From NCBI RefSeq assembly GCF_045287255.1, contig NZ_CP137142.1, forward strand, positions 1,674,001-1,738,000: DNA of 64,000 bases, written 5' to 3'. Position 1 is the stretch's first letter. Each line of letters opens with the position of its first letter. Below are positions 16,260-24,800 of this stretch, in pieces. A program made the translations under genes and the position numbers. The notes below the pieces were generated by a model. It made no database searches. It was not told the origin of the DNA and worked only from the letters and a program-made list of their open reading frames with translations. The stretch comes from Henriciella sp045287255. Lineage in GTDB: Bacteria; Pseudomonadota; Alphaproteobacteria; Caulobacterales; Hyphomonadaceae.

Positions 16260-17450
16260 ATGCAGGCTGACACAAGCAATCGCCCCGCCCATTTCGGGGA
16301 TTATCAGAACGAGATTTACTTTGGCGGCCTGCAAGGCGTCATCCCCAAATATCCGGTTGAGTTCAAAACACTCGTCCAGCGTGCAACCGAGGCCATGCCG
16401 CCGCATGTGCTCAGCTATGTGCAGGGCGGCTGCGGTGATGAGTTGACCCAAGACCGCAATGCCAGCGCCTTTGCCCATTGGGGCATGGTTCCACGCATGA
16501 TGGTTGATAGTCGTGTCCGCGATCTCTCAATCCTCCTGTTTGGGGATAAGCTTCATAGCCCCGCCTTCATGGCCCCGATTGGCGTGAACGGCATCGTCAC
16601 GCAGGATGAACATGGTGACATCGCGGCAGCGAAAGCCTCGGCAATCACTGGCGTGCCCTTCATGGCCTCCACGCTTGCCAATGATCCGCTCGAAGAGGTC
16701 ATCAAACATTGTGGTGACACCCCAGCCTATTTCCAGCTCTATACGCCGCGCCACAAGGGGCTGGCCGAGAGCCTGATCAGCCGCGCTGAGAAAGCTGGCT
16801 ATAAGGCTCTGGTCGTCACGCTTGATACGTGGGTTACAGGGTGGCGTCCGCGAGACCTCGCAACCTCGAACTTCCCGCAATTGCGCGGCCATGTTCTGCA
16901 AAACTATTTCACCGACCCGGTCTTCCGCAGCCTGCTGGAGAAACCGCCGGAAGAAGATCCGGCAACCGCCATTCGCACATGGGCACCAATCTTTGCCGAG
17001 ACGATGACCTGGGATCACCTGTCATGGCTGCGTGAGAGCACAAACATGCCGATTGTGCTGAAAGGTATCTGTCATGAGGACGATGCCCGTCGCGCCAATG
17101 ATATGGGCGTGGATGCGATATACTGCTCCAACCATGGCGGGCGACAGGCAAATGGCGGGATTGGCGCGATTGATATGCTGCCCGGCGTCGTCAAAGGCGC
17201 AGGGGATACCCCGGTCCTGTTTGATTCCGGCATTCGCTCCGGCAGTGACATGGTCAAGGCTATTGCCCTTGGCGCAACTGCTGTTGGCGTTGGTCGCCCT
17301 TATGCCTATGGCCTCGCGCTCGGCGGCGCTGAGGGGGCGGCGCATGTCCTGAAATGCATCCTTGCCGAAGCCGACCTGATGATGGCCGTGAACGGCTATC
17401 CAACGCTTGAACATGTCCGCGCGCAAGGCGCACAACGCGTCGACGGATAG
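16260..17450 (+). CDS. FMN-dependent alpha-hydroxy-acid oxidase, lactate 2-monooxygenase-like
   Basis: This 396-residue flavoenzyme belongs to the FMN-dependent alpha-hydroxy-acid dehydrogenase family and is closest in pattern to lactate 2-monooxygenase. The N-terminus (FGDYQNEIYFGGLQGVIPKYP), the SYVQGGCGDELTQDRN stretch, MAPIGVNGI, YFQLYTPRH and the active-site block YCSNHGGRQANG are all characteristic, the His-Gly-Gly-Arg providing catalytic and substrate-carboxylate contacts. The true hydroxy-acid substrate is not decided by sequence. It leads an operon with a DUF1330-like and a GST-like gene. Its strong ribosome site is buried in a hairpin. Confidence 0.9.
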   Translation: MQADTSNRPAHFGDYQNEIYFGGLQGVIPKYPVEFKTLVQRATEAMPPHVLSYVQGGCGDELTQDRNASAFAHWGMVPRMMVDSRVRDLSILLFGDKLHSPAFMAPIGVNGIVTQDEHGDIAAAKASAITGVPFMASTLANDPLEEVIKHCGDTPAYFQLYTPRHKGLAESLISRAEKAGYKALVVTLDTWVTGWRPRDLATSNFPQLRGHVLQNYFTDPVFRSLLEKPPEEDPATAIRTWAPIFAETMTWDHLSWLRESTNMPIVLKGICHEDDARRANDMGVDAIYCSNHGGRQANGGIGAIDMLPGVVKGAGDTPVLFDSGIRSGSDMVKAIALGATAVGVGRPYAYGLALGGAEGAAHVLKCILAEADLMMAVNGYPTLEHVRAQGAQRVDG

Positions 17451-17461
17451 GAGAAACTGCC

Positions 17462-17884
17462 ATGCCTGCTTTCCAACCCACCGCAGACCAGTTCCGCGCC
17501 TTTCGCGATGATCCGCATGATGGTCCTGTCTCTCAGGTCAATCTCCTCAAGTTCCGCGTGAAAGCCGAGTACAAGCCTGAAGACCCAGAATATGGTGAAG
17601 ACTGCGATGGCCAGACGGCCTATGTCCGCTATTCAGAAGCCTTCACCAAAGCCGCAGCAGAAGTCGGGGGCACAACCAGCCTGCTCTCTGTAACAGAGCG
17701 CTACTTCATCGGTGGGGGGGATTGGGATGGCGTGCTGGTGAACACTTTCCCCAGCCGGCAAGCGTTCATTCAAACGTTGAACCATCCCAATTACAAAGAC
17801 ATGTCCCGCCACCGTGATGCAGGGCTTTTATGTCAGGAGTTGATCGTGACCCGCCCCCTCTGGCTGCACGGGGAAGAACAATGA
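17462..17884 (+). CDS. DUF1330-like ferredoxin-fold protein
   Basis: This 140-residue soluble protein has the DUF1330/dimeric alpha-beta barrel pattern: VSQVNLLKFR, a Tyr-rich YVRYSEAFTKAAAEVGG helix, and DGVLVNTFPSRQAFIQTLNHPNY near residues 94-117. The family fold is a small dimeric barrel of mostly unknown function, some members handling reactive small molecules. The ATG at 17462 follows GGAGAAACTGCC. It lies 11 bases after the hydroxy-acid oxidase and its stop overlaps the start of the next gene (ATGA), so all three are one translation unit. Confidence 0.75.
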   Translation: MPAFQPTADQFRAFRDDPHDGPVSQVNLLKFRVKAEYKPEDPEYGEDCDGQTAYVRYSEAFTKAAAEVGGTTSLLSVTERYFIGGGDWDGVLVNTFPSRQAFIQTLNHPNYKDMSRHRDAGLLCQELIVTRPLWLHGEEQ

Positions 17885-18867
17885 GTGAGACCTATCACGT
17901 CTATGGCGCGTTAGGGTCCCCCTACTCCATGAAGGTCCGCGCTGCGATGCGCGCCAAGCGCCTGATCCATACCTGGACGGGGATGACCGTTGTGGACCGA
18001 ATGGCGGTTATGCCGAACGCTAAAGTTCCAGTTATACCCGTCATTAAACGGCCCGACGGCACATGGACGAATGACTCAACGCCCTTCCTGATCGGCCTGG
18101 AAGGTGAAGGACGGGATCTACTCCCCCCTGATCCACTCGCGCATTTTGCCTGTCTCTTGCTCGAAGACATGGCCGATGAATGGTTCATGAAAGCCATGTT
18201 CCACTATCGCTGGGCGTACGAAGAGGATGCCGAATGGTGTGCCAACTGGCTGATGTTTGACAGCCTGCCCAATGCCGGACAGGAGCAAGTCGAGGAAGCG
18301 GCTGCTGACATTCGAGCGCGCCAGATTTCACGCATGGCTCTGGTTGGCTGTACCCCGCAAACAGGCCCACTGATTGAGGCAAGTTGGAAGCGCTGTTGCC
18401 GCCATTTGGAGGCCATGAGCCTGTCAGGCCAGCGCTTCCTGTTTGGTGATCGGATCAGCCTCGCCGATCTGGCTTTTTATGGCCAACTCAAAGTCATGTC
18501 CTACGACCCGACACCGATGGCGTGGCTACGGTCCGAAACGCCTTATCTCTACCGGTGGCTCGATCATGCCGATGATGCCAGCGGCATTGAAGGCGATTGG
18601 GTAGATGAGCTTTCCGTACCTGCAAAAGTCTTGCTGGGTGAAGCCGGGAAAACCTATCTCCCCTTCCTGCAAGCCAATCTCGACGCTCTGGAGGCAGGTG
18701 AGAAAACCTTCTCTCTTACCATTGAAGACGGAACGTATGAGCAAGGCACATTTGGATATCAGGCCAAGTGTCTGAAAAATCTGCGCGAAGCGTGGGCTGA
18801 GCTATCGCTTGAGAGTCAGAAACAGCTCGCCGATTGGATCGGTCCGAACGCCAGCATTTTGGCTTAG
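17881..18867 (+). CDS. Glutathione S-transferase family protein
   Basis: This 328-residue protein starts with a thioredoxin-like GST N-terminal domain: YHVYGALGSPYSMKVRAAM, with a Ser-Pro-Tyr-Ser at the position of the catalytic residue, and NAKVPVIPVIKRPDGTW with the cis-Pro that contacts glutathione. A GST C-terminal helical region follows (RFLFGDRISLADLAFYGQL at about residues 182-200). A further segment of about 100 residues makes it longer than standard GSTs (near 210). The ATG overlaps the DUF1330-like stop; a longer in-frame version from 17830 is not needed. It may supply glutathione for the same pathway as the two genes before it. Confidence 0.8.
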   Translation: MSETYHVYGALGSPYSMKVRAAMRAKRLIHTWTGMTVVDRMAVMPNAKVPVIPVIKRPDGTWTNDSTPFLIGLEGEGRDLLPPDPLAHFACLLLEDMADEWFMKAMFHYRWAYEEDAEWCANWLMFDSLPNAGQEQVEEAAADIRARQISRMALVGCTPQTGPLIEASWKRCCRHLEAMSLSGQRFLFGDRISLADLAFYGQLKVMSYDPTPMAWLRSETPYLYRWLDHADDASGIEGDWVDELSVPAKVLLGEAGKTYLPFLQANLDALEAGEKTFSLTIEDGTYEQGTFGYQAKCLKNLREAWAELSLESQKQLADWIGPNASILA

Positions 18868-18883
18868 GACAAGCAAGGTCGAA

Positions 18884-19351
18884 TCAAACCGTCAGCAGAT
18901 CACGACAGATCGCTTCAAGCCCGGCCTGATCGATCTCATCAAAGGCATCCGGCTGCTCACTGTCGACATCGAGCACCGCAGCAAGATCGCCATTGGCATC
19001 AAAGACGGGCACTACAATTTCAGAATTGGTACGACTGTCACAGGCAATATGCCCCGGGAAAGCATGCACATCCGGCACAATAATAGTCTTCCCTTGGTCA
19101 GCGCAGGCCCCGCAAACCCCGCGCTCAAAAGGGATCCGCAGGCACCCCAAAGTGCCCTGATAGGGCCCCACAACCAGCTCGCGCTCCTTCAACGGATCAA
19201 CAACATAGAACCCGGTCCAGAAAAACCGTGGACGAAACGCTTCGGCCAACAGGCAAGCAGCACTGGCATAACGCGCCGGAACATAGGTTTCTCCGGCAAC
19301 CACCGCATCAATTTCTGCTTTTAACTCAGCATATTGCCTAGTCCGGTCCAT
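18884..19351 (-). CDS. msrC: Free methionine-(R)-sulfoxide reductase (fRMsr, GAF domain)
   Basis: This 155-residue single GAF-domain protein reduces free methionine-(R)-sulfoxide using thioredoxin. The three cysteines C70, C80 and C104 have the same spacing (10 and 24) as the catalytic set of E. coli fRMsr, and flanking motifs match (FFWTGFYVVD, GPYQGTLGCLRIPFERGVCG, ACDSRTNSEIVVPV). The last helix ends normally, so the protein is complete. It stands alone, convergent with the GST-like gene 16 bases away and divergent from the DUF4129 operon. Confidence 0.93.
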   Translation of the reverse strand: MDRTRQYAELKAEIDAVVAGETYVPARYASAACLLAEAFRPRFFWTGFYVVDPLKERELVVGPYQGTLGCLRIPFERGVCGACADQGKTIIVPDVHAFPGHIACDSRTNSEIVVPVFDANGDLAAVLDVDSEQPDAFDEIDQAGLEAICRDLLTV

Positions 19352-19467
19352 GGTCTCGCCTTGTTTCTGCCAAGTCCGCCATATCGGATGAGATCATGCG
19401 CCGCGCAAGAGGCCATAGACGGCGCGCAAATCGTTTGGAATAAGCGTGGAATGCGGGAGGACTGGGT

Positions 19468-20316
19468 TTGAGCATAAATCAGCAAATGGCTTGGTACACA
19501 GGATTGCTCCTTGCGGCCTTTGTTTTGATGCTGCCCCTCACAGCGACTGCTCAAACAAACGAGACTATTCCTCCCGATGTGATTGAGGAACTCGCCACTC
19601 AAGACCCATATGAAGTTGATGCAAGCAATGCTGAAGTAAACGCCACTTTCTATGGCCTTGAAGCGATAGAGATCGAAGACTCACGTCTTGATGCAGCTCT
19701 TTCCAGTCTGGATGACCAAACCGACCTCCAAACCGAAAGGCCCGAAGAAGAGCCAGAACCCATCGAATTTCGAGAGCCCCGCGACCGCAATCCCATTCTT
19801 GAGGCCATCGGTGACTTCTTCGCGGATGTGTTCGGGTTTCTCGGCAGCACACTCGGCTACATCACGCTCTTTGTTGTCGCATTAGCGATACTTGTGGGCC
19901 TCTATTTCATGTTCGGTGAGGGGTTTGCTCTGCGCCGCCGTGAGGCAGAGACAAAACAAGGCAAGGATATCTCCATTGCGCCTGATCTGATGCCTGATGA
20001 AGCTTCCGCGCGGGCTTTGCTTGGCGATGCTGAAGCCCTCGCGCGCCAAGGGCGGTTTGCCGAGGCTGTTCATGCGCTCCTCTTCCGCTCCATTGACCTC
20101 ATTCAGGAGCGCCAACCCGCCAGCGTAAAGCGCTCGCTTACGGCCCGTGAGATTGGCCGCCTGTCCAATTTACCGGACCTGATCCGTATGGGACTGGCCC
20201 CGATCATCAGGATTGTGGAGCGCAGCTATTTTGGCGGACGTCCCGTCGATGAAAATGGCTGGATAGAAGCGCGAACCGCCTATCAAAGCTTCGCCTTTGG
20301 GGAGGCACCATCATGA
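19468..20316 (+). CDS. DUF4129 domain-containing membrane protein
   Basis: This 282-residue protein opens the six-gene MoxR operon. A signal or anchor helix (LLLAAFVLMLPLTATAQ) is followed by a periplasmic stretch, a second membrane helix (GYITLFVVALAILVGLYFMF, about residues 132-151), and a cytoplasmic DUF4129 domain (ARALLGDAEALARQGRFAEAVHALLFRSIDLI). DUF4129 domains occur next to MoxR and DUF58 genes but have no known activity. The start is a TTG with GGGAGGA seven bases upstream; the ATG at 19486 is a weaker alternative. The stop overlaps the next start by ATGA. Confidence 0.85.
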   Translation: MSINQQMAWYTGLLLAAFVLMLPLTATAQTNETIPPDVIEELATQDPYEVDASNAEVNATFYGLEAIEIEDSRLDAALSSLDDQTDLQTERPEEEPEPIEFREPRDRNPILEAIGDFFADVFGFLGSTLGYITLFVVALAILVGLYFMFGEGFALRRREAETKQGKDISIAPDLMPDEASARALLGDAEALARQGRFAEAVHALLFRSIDLIQERQPASVKRSLTAREIGRLSNLPDLIRMGLAPIIRIVERSYFGGRPVDENGWIEARTAYQSFAFGEAPS

Positions 20317-21530
20317 GTGAGCGGCTTCCTCAAACAGCCAATCCATTTTCAGCCCAGATCGTCGGTATTCTGGTTGCGGTTGGCCTGCTGACCTTTACCG
20401 CCATATTTGCCATGCTGGGCTGGTCGCCTGATCTGGCAGACAAAAACCGTGCTGGCGAACATCCCTACTCGACCTCAGCGCTCGGCTATCAGGGGCTTTT
20501 CCGTCTCCTCGAGGCAGATGGGCAAACCGTTACAATCTCGCGCCTTGCTCAAACACGCGACTATGCCGACGGCCTCCTGATCATCGCGATCCCTAGGTTT
20601 GGATTTGATCGTCTGGATGACTTCGTTCCCTCTACGACGAGTGAACCAACCCTCTATGTCTTACCGAAATGGTATGGACGCGCAGACCGCACGAAACGGT
20701 CCTGGCAGGAAGATACAGGCCTGCTCAGCAGTCATCTTGTTTCTGATATCCTGTCCACATTTGATAGTGATGCCAGGGTCTGGCGTTTGCGAAACCCGGG
20801 ACAATTCTCAACACCCTTTGGTCTCGTCCAACCGGATTTTGAGCATGAGATGCAAGTAATTGACTCTGATAGCCTGAGACCGGTTATCAGTGTTCCCGGG
20901 GGTACCCTTGTCGCACAGATTCCAGCAACGGACATCTTCATTCTCTCAGACCCAGATATCTTGAACACGTTTGGCATTGTTCGGCGTGAAAATGCCCGCT
21001 TTGCCCTCGGCCTGATCGAAAGCCTCAAGCCCTACCCTGAAGCCCCGATTACGTTTGATGCGACCATTCACGGCTTTGAACGGTCGGAAAACCTCCTCAA
21101 GGCGATATTTGACATTCCTTTCCTAGGCGCGACCCTGATCGCCTTTGCAACTATGTTGTTGATCGGCTGGGGCGCAGCAATCCGCTTCGGACCACCCCAA
21201 CGCGAGACCCGCGCCATTGCTTTTGGGAAACAAGCATTGGCCGACAATAGTGCGGGCCTGATCGCCATGGCGCGGCGCGAGGGCACAATGGCCCCGCGCT
21301 ATCTCGAAGCGACCCGCCGTACCCTGATCCGCCATCTCGGTCTGCCCCGGCAAACCGATGATGCCACGCTTACAACAACCCTGAATGCCATCGCCAAACA
21401 GCGCGGCATAGACAGCAAGTTTGAAGACACAGGCGGGCCGCTCACCAGCGATGCTCGCACCCGCGAAGATTTGACAGATAAAGCCAACCGCTTGTGGCGT
21501 TGGCGCAAGGAGATCACTCATGGAGATTGA
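20313..21530 (+). CDS. DUF4350 domain-containing membrane protein
   Basis: This 405-residue protein has an N-terminal membrane helix (IVGILVAVGLLTFTAIFAML), a DUF4350 region with GEHPYSTSALGYQGLFRLLEADG near residues 47-69 and DGLLIIAIPRFG at the strand-loop, and a second membrane helix at about 270-290 (PFLGATLIAFATMLLIGWGA). A basic C-terminal tail lies in the cytoplasm. The fold resembles a glutamine-amidotransferase-like sensor domain in the periplasm, but no catalytic Cys is evident. It overlaps both neighbours (ATGA before, 11 bases into moxR after), which supports one polycistronic unit. Confidence 0.82.
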   Translation: MSERLPQTANPFSAQIVGILVAVGLLTFTAIFAMLGWSPDLADKNRAGEHPYSTSALGYQGLFRLLEADGQTVTISRLAQTRDYADGLLIIAIPRFGFDRLDDFVPSTTSEPTLYVLPKWYGRADRTKRSWQEDTGLLSSHLVSDILSTFDSDARVWRLRNPGQFSTPFGLVQPDFEHEMQVIDSDSLRPVISVPGGTLVAQIPATDIFILSDPDILNTFGIVRRENARFALGLIESLKPYPEAPITFDATIHGFERSENLLKAIFDIPFLGATLIAFATMLLIGWGAAIRFGPPQRETRAIAFGKQALADNSAGLIAMARREGTMAPRYLEATRRTLIRHLGLPRQTDDATLTTTLNAIAKQRGIDSKFEDTGGPLTSDARTREDLTDKANRLWRWRKEITHGD

Positions 21531-22476
21531 TGCCATTAAAGACCTCGCCGGTCGCATCCGTGAACAGGTGGCAAAAGGGATTATCGGCCAGAGCGAAACC
21601 GTTGACCTGATGCTGACGGCCCTGTTCAGCGCAGGGCACGTGCTTCTGGAAGGCCCACCTGGAACCGCCAAGACCCTCCTCACGCAATGCTTCTCAGCCG
21701 CCATCAAACTCGATTTTGGCCGTATTCAGTTCACACCGGACCTGATGCCCGGCGATGTCCTCGGCACGAACTTGTTCAACTTCTCCACCAATGAGTTCAC
21801 CCTGACCAAGGGACCGATCTTCACGGATATTCTGCTGGCAGATGAGATCAACCGAACCCCGCCTAAGACACAGGCCGCCTTGCTCGAAGCGATGCAGGAA
21901 CGCAAGGTCACGATTGACGGTGATACTTATCCGCTGAACCCGCGTTTTACTGTCATCGCGACTCAGAACCCGATTGAGCAGCAAGGCACTTACCCGCTTC
22001 CGGAAGCCCAGCTTGACCGCTTCCTGTTCAAGCATGTCCTTGCCTACCCTACACACGAAGAAGAGCTCGCCATCGTTTCCGGCCATGGCAACCGGACAGG
22101 CATGAAAACCGCGAATGCTTTCGGGGTTGAAGCCGCTGTCACCGCAGAAGAGTTACAGGACGCCGTAGATAGCGTGTCTCAGGTTCGCGTTCAGGATGAT
22201 ATTGTCGCCTACATTGTCGACATCATTCGCGCGACCCGCGAGACACCGGCCCTGAGTGTTGGCGCAAGCCCACGCGCAGCTGCTGCGCTTGCCGCCGCCA
22301 GCCGTGCCCGTGCTGCCCTCGATGGGCGAGACTATGTTGTGCCCGATGATGTAAAATATCTGGCGCTCCCAGCCCTGCGCCACCGTGTTATCCTGTCTCC
22401 AGCCGCAGAAATTGAAGGGCGCACAACCGACGAGACACTGATCGATATTATCGAACAGACCGCAGCGCCACGTTAA
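21520..22476 (+). CDS. MoxR-family AAA+ ATPase (operon with DUF58/SpoIIM)
   Basis: This 318-residue MoxR ATPase has Walker A EGPPGTAKT (residues 44-52), the FTPDLMPGDVLGTN segment, Walker B ILLADEINRTPPKTQAALLEAM, sensor-1 FTVIATQNPIEQQGTYPLPEAQLDRF and a C-terminal lid with SVGASPRAAAALAAAS. It should act as the motor of the surrounding membrane complex, working on the DUF58 (VWA-like) partner encoded next. Its sequence differs from the MoxR at 6232 and is closer to the one at 59221, consistent with separate partner sets. AAGGAGATCACTC gives a strong ribosome site before the ATG. Confidence 0.93.
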   Translation: MEIDAIKDLAGRIREQVAKGIIGQSETVDLMLTALFSAGHVLLEGPPGTAKTLLTQCFSAAIKLDFGRIQFTPDLMPGDVLGTNLFNFSTNEFTLTKGPIFTDILLADEINRTPPKTQAALLEAMQERKVTIDGDTYPLNPRFTVIATQNPIEQQGTYPLPEAQLDRFLFKHVLAYPTHEEELAIVSGHGNRTGMKTANAFGVEAAVTAEELQDAVDSVSQVRVQDDIVAYIVDIIRATRETPALSVGASPRAAAALAAASRARAALDGRDYVVPDDVKYLALPALRHRVILSPAAEIEGRTTDETLIDIIEQTAAPR

Positions 22477-22488
22477 GGGCAAACTGCC

Positions 22489-23802
22489 ATGATCGCCCCG
22501 ACCCTGCGTTCCATCCTGCTGATGTTTACTGGCCTGCCAGTCCTGCTCTTCGTAGCGGTGGCTGCGCCACAGTTATGGGTGATCAGTGCCGGCTGGCTCG
22601 CCGGGATTGCGGGTTTGATGCTGACCGACCTGATCCTGGCTGGTCGTCCAGCGCAGGCCGATATAGGGCTCAAGGCTCCGCCCCTGTTATATATGGGGGC
22701 AGACGACCCCGTCGATTTCAGCCTGACCATGATGGCGGGCCCCAAGCCCGGCAAGGTCAACGCCTTGCTTGAAGTGAACACGCTCATCACCTCCCCCATC
22801 CCAACCGAGTTGCGGGGATGGACCGGGCGCACTCATGAATGGTCTATCCCGCTAACACCGATACGCCGCGGCGAAGGAAAGCTGATCCGCTTATGGCTTG
22901 ATTGGACAGGGCCTTTGGGCCTCTTGCGCCTGCGAAAAGTCGTCCCACTGGACCACGCCATTCCGATCACTCCAAATACGCGCTGGGTGCAGGAAGAAGC
23001 CGTTCGCCTGTACACCAGAGATGCTGATTTCGGCATCAAGATGCAGATTGATCGCGGCGATGGATCTGAGTTCGACGCTTTGCGAGAATTTGTCAGTGGC
23101 ATGGATCGCCGCGCCATCGACTGGAAGCATTCAGCCCGCCACCGCACGCTCCTCGCCAAAGAGTTCCGAACCGAGCGCAACCACAATATCGTCTTTGCGT
23201 TCGATACTGGCCGTTTGATGTGCGAGCCGCTTGGCGGCGTGCCCAAGATTGACCGGGCCATCAATGCTGCGCTTCTGCTGGCCTATGTCAGCTTACGTTC
23301 AGGCGACAAAACTGCCCTGTTCGGCTTTGATGCCCGCCCAACCGTGACCTCTAATGTCCTGACCGGAGCGGGCGCCTTCCCCCATATGCAGCGCTTGGCT
23401 TCGCGGTTGGATTACTCGGCTGAAGAAGCCAATTATACTCTCGCCCTGACGGCGCTTGCTTCCCGACTTGAGCGGCGCAGCCTGATCATTCTGTTCTCGG
23501 ATTTTGTAGATACGATTTCCGCCGAGCTGATGCTCGAAAACGTACGTCGCTTGCAAGATCGCCATCTGGTCGTATTCGCCTGTTTCGAGGATGAGCCGCT
23601 AAACCAGCTTATAGATGCTGAGCCTAGACAAGCCGCAGACGTCTCCCGCGCTGTCATAGCTGATAGCCTGCTGCGGGACCGGGAGCTGGTCTTGCGCAAG
23701 CTTGAACATATGGGCGTTCAGGTGATTGAAACGCGGCCAGAGCGCTTTGGCGCTGATCTGATCAGCCGCTACCTTGAGATCAAGCGGAGGGAAATGCTGT
23801 GA
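22489..23802 (+). CDS. DUF58 domain-containing protein
   Basis: This 437-residue protein has two N-terminal membrane helices (about residues 6-45) and a beta-sandwich region, then the DUF58 domain with the conserved RDADFGIKMQIDRGDGSEFDALREFVSGMDRRAIDWKHSAR-type block (about residues 178-220; the DG.EF and DWK elements are present). The C-terminal part (HNIVFAFDTGRLM onwards) resembles a von Willebrand factor A fold. DUF58 proteins pair with MoxR ATPases throughout bacteria. The last four bases overlap the next gene (GTGA). Confidence 0.9.
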   Translation: MIAPTLRSILLMFTGLPVLLFVAVAAPQLWVISAGWLAGIAGLMLTDLILAGRPAQADIGLKAPPLLYMGADDPVDFSLTMMAGPKPGKVNALLEVNTLITSPIPTELRGWTGRTHEWSIPLTPIRRGEGKLIRLWLDWTGPLGLLRLRKVVPLDHAIPITPNTRWVQEEAVRLYTRDADFGIKMQIDRGDGSEFDALREFVSGMDRRAIDWKHSARHRTLLAKEFRTERNHNIVFAFDTGRLMCEPLGGVPKIDRAINAALLLAYVSLRSGDKTALFGFDARPTVTSNVLTGAGAFPHMQRLASRLDYSAEEANYTLALTALASRLERRSLIILFSDFVDTISAELMLENVRRLQDRHLVVFACFEDEPLNQLIDAEPRQAADVSRAVIADSLLRDRELVLRKLEHMGVQVIETRPERFGADLISRYLEIKRREML

Positions 23803-24800
23803 ACGATCGCGTCATCAAATCCTACCGCTTCCGTGAAGAGCGCGAGACCGACTGGCACCGCCTTGATCACATCATCAAGAAGGCCGAGGCGCGCGGTTCC
23901 GCAGGCCTCAGTGATGAGGACATGGCCGCCCTGCCCGGTCTCTATCGACAAGCTGTGTCTTCCTTGTCCGTCGCGCGTAGCATTTCCCTTGATCAGAATG
24001 TGATCGCCTATCTCGAAAGCCTGACCGCGCGCGCTTACTTCTTCGTCTATGGATCGCGAACCCGAATGGGTGAGCGGATCGTACAATTCTTCCGGACCGA
24101 TTGGCCCGCAGCGGTTTCCGGGGCATGGCGACCGACCTTGCTGGCCTTTGTCTGTCTGTTTGGCCCGGCTTTGTTGGCCTTCATCCTGACTTTGAATGAT
24201 AGCGAGTGGTTCTGGACCTTCCACTCTGGATGGGAATCCCGCAATCCCAATGCAACCTATGCTGAGTTACGAGATACGCTGTATACCGAAGACACCGATA
24301 TTATAGACCTGCTCAGCGCTTTTGCGGCGGATCTGTTCTCTCATAACAGCCGAATTGCGATTTTTGCTTTTGCACTAGGGTTCGCCTTTGGCATCCCGAC
24401 GGCTGTTTTGCTGGCCTATAATGGCGTGTATCTCGGCAGCTTCTATGCCGTCTTCTGGGCCAAGGGTCTGGGATATGAGCTTACGGGCTGGCTCTTCATT
24501 CACGGCGTAACCGAGCTGTTCGCGGTCATCCTTGCTGGCGCGGCAGGCTTCATGATTGGCGGGGCTGCGGCCTTCCCCGGTCGACATTCGCGATTAGAAG
24601 CGCTGCGCTTGCGGGGAGAGAAGGCCGGAAACGTCATTGCAGGCGCAGTTGTCATGCTCTTCATCGCCGCCTTGATCGAAGCATTTGGACGACAGCTCAT
24701 CAATAATGATGTGGTGCGCTATGCCTTTGCTGGCACCTCTCTCATCCTGTGGCTCACCTACTTCTACCTCCCGCGTCGCCAACCCGGAGACCGCGCATGA
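23799..24800 (+). CDS. Stage II sporulation protein M (SpoIIM) family protein
   Basis: This 333-residue protein starts with a charged helical cytoplasmic region (about 1-100) and then a SpoIIM/DUF95-type membrane domain with about five helices, including FSHNSRIAIFAFALGFAFGIPTA-like sequence near residues 185-207 and GVTELFAVILAGAAGF. In this lineage it has nothing to do with spores; homologues sit in MoxR-DUF58 operons. The start is a GTG overlapping the DUF58 stop, and the stop overlaps the RDD gene start (ATGA). Confidence 0.87.
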   Translation: MNDRVIKSYRFREERETDWHRLDHIIKKAEARGSAGLSDEDMAALPGLYRQAVSSLSVARSISLDQNVIAYLESLTARAYFFVYGSRTRMGERIVQFFRTDWPAAVSGAWRPTLLAFVCLFGPALLAFILTLNDSEWFWTFHSGWESRNPNATYAELRDTLYTEDTDIIDLLSAFAADLFSHNSRIAIFAFALGFAFGIPTAVLLAYNGVYLGSFYAVFWAKGLGYELTGWLFIHGVTELFAVILAGAAGFMIGGAAAFPGRHSRLEALRLRGEKAGNVIAGAVVMLFIAALIEAFGRQLINNDVVRYAFAGTSLILWLTYFYLPRRQPGDRA

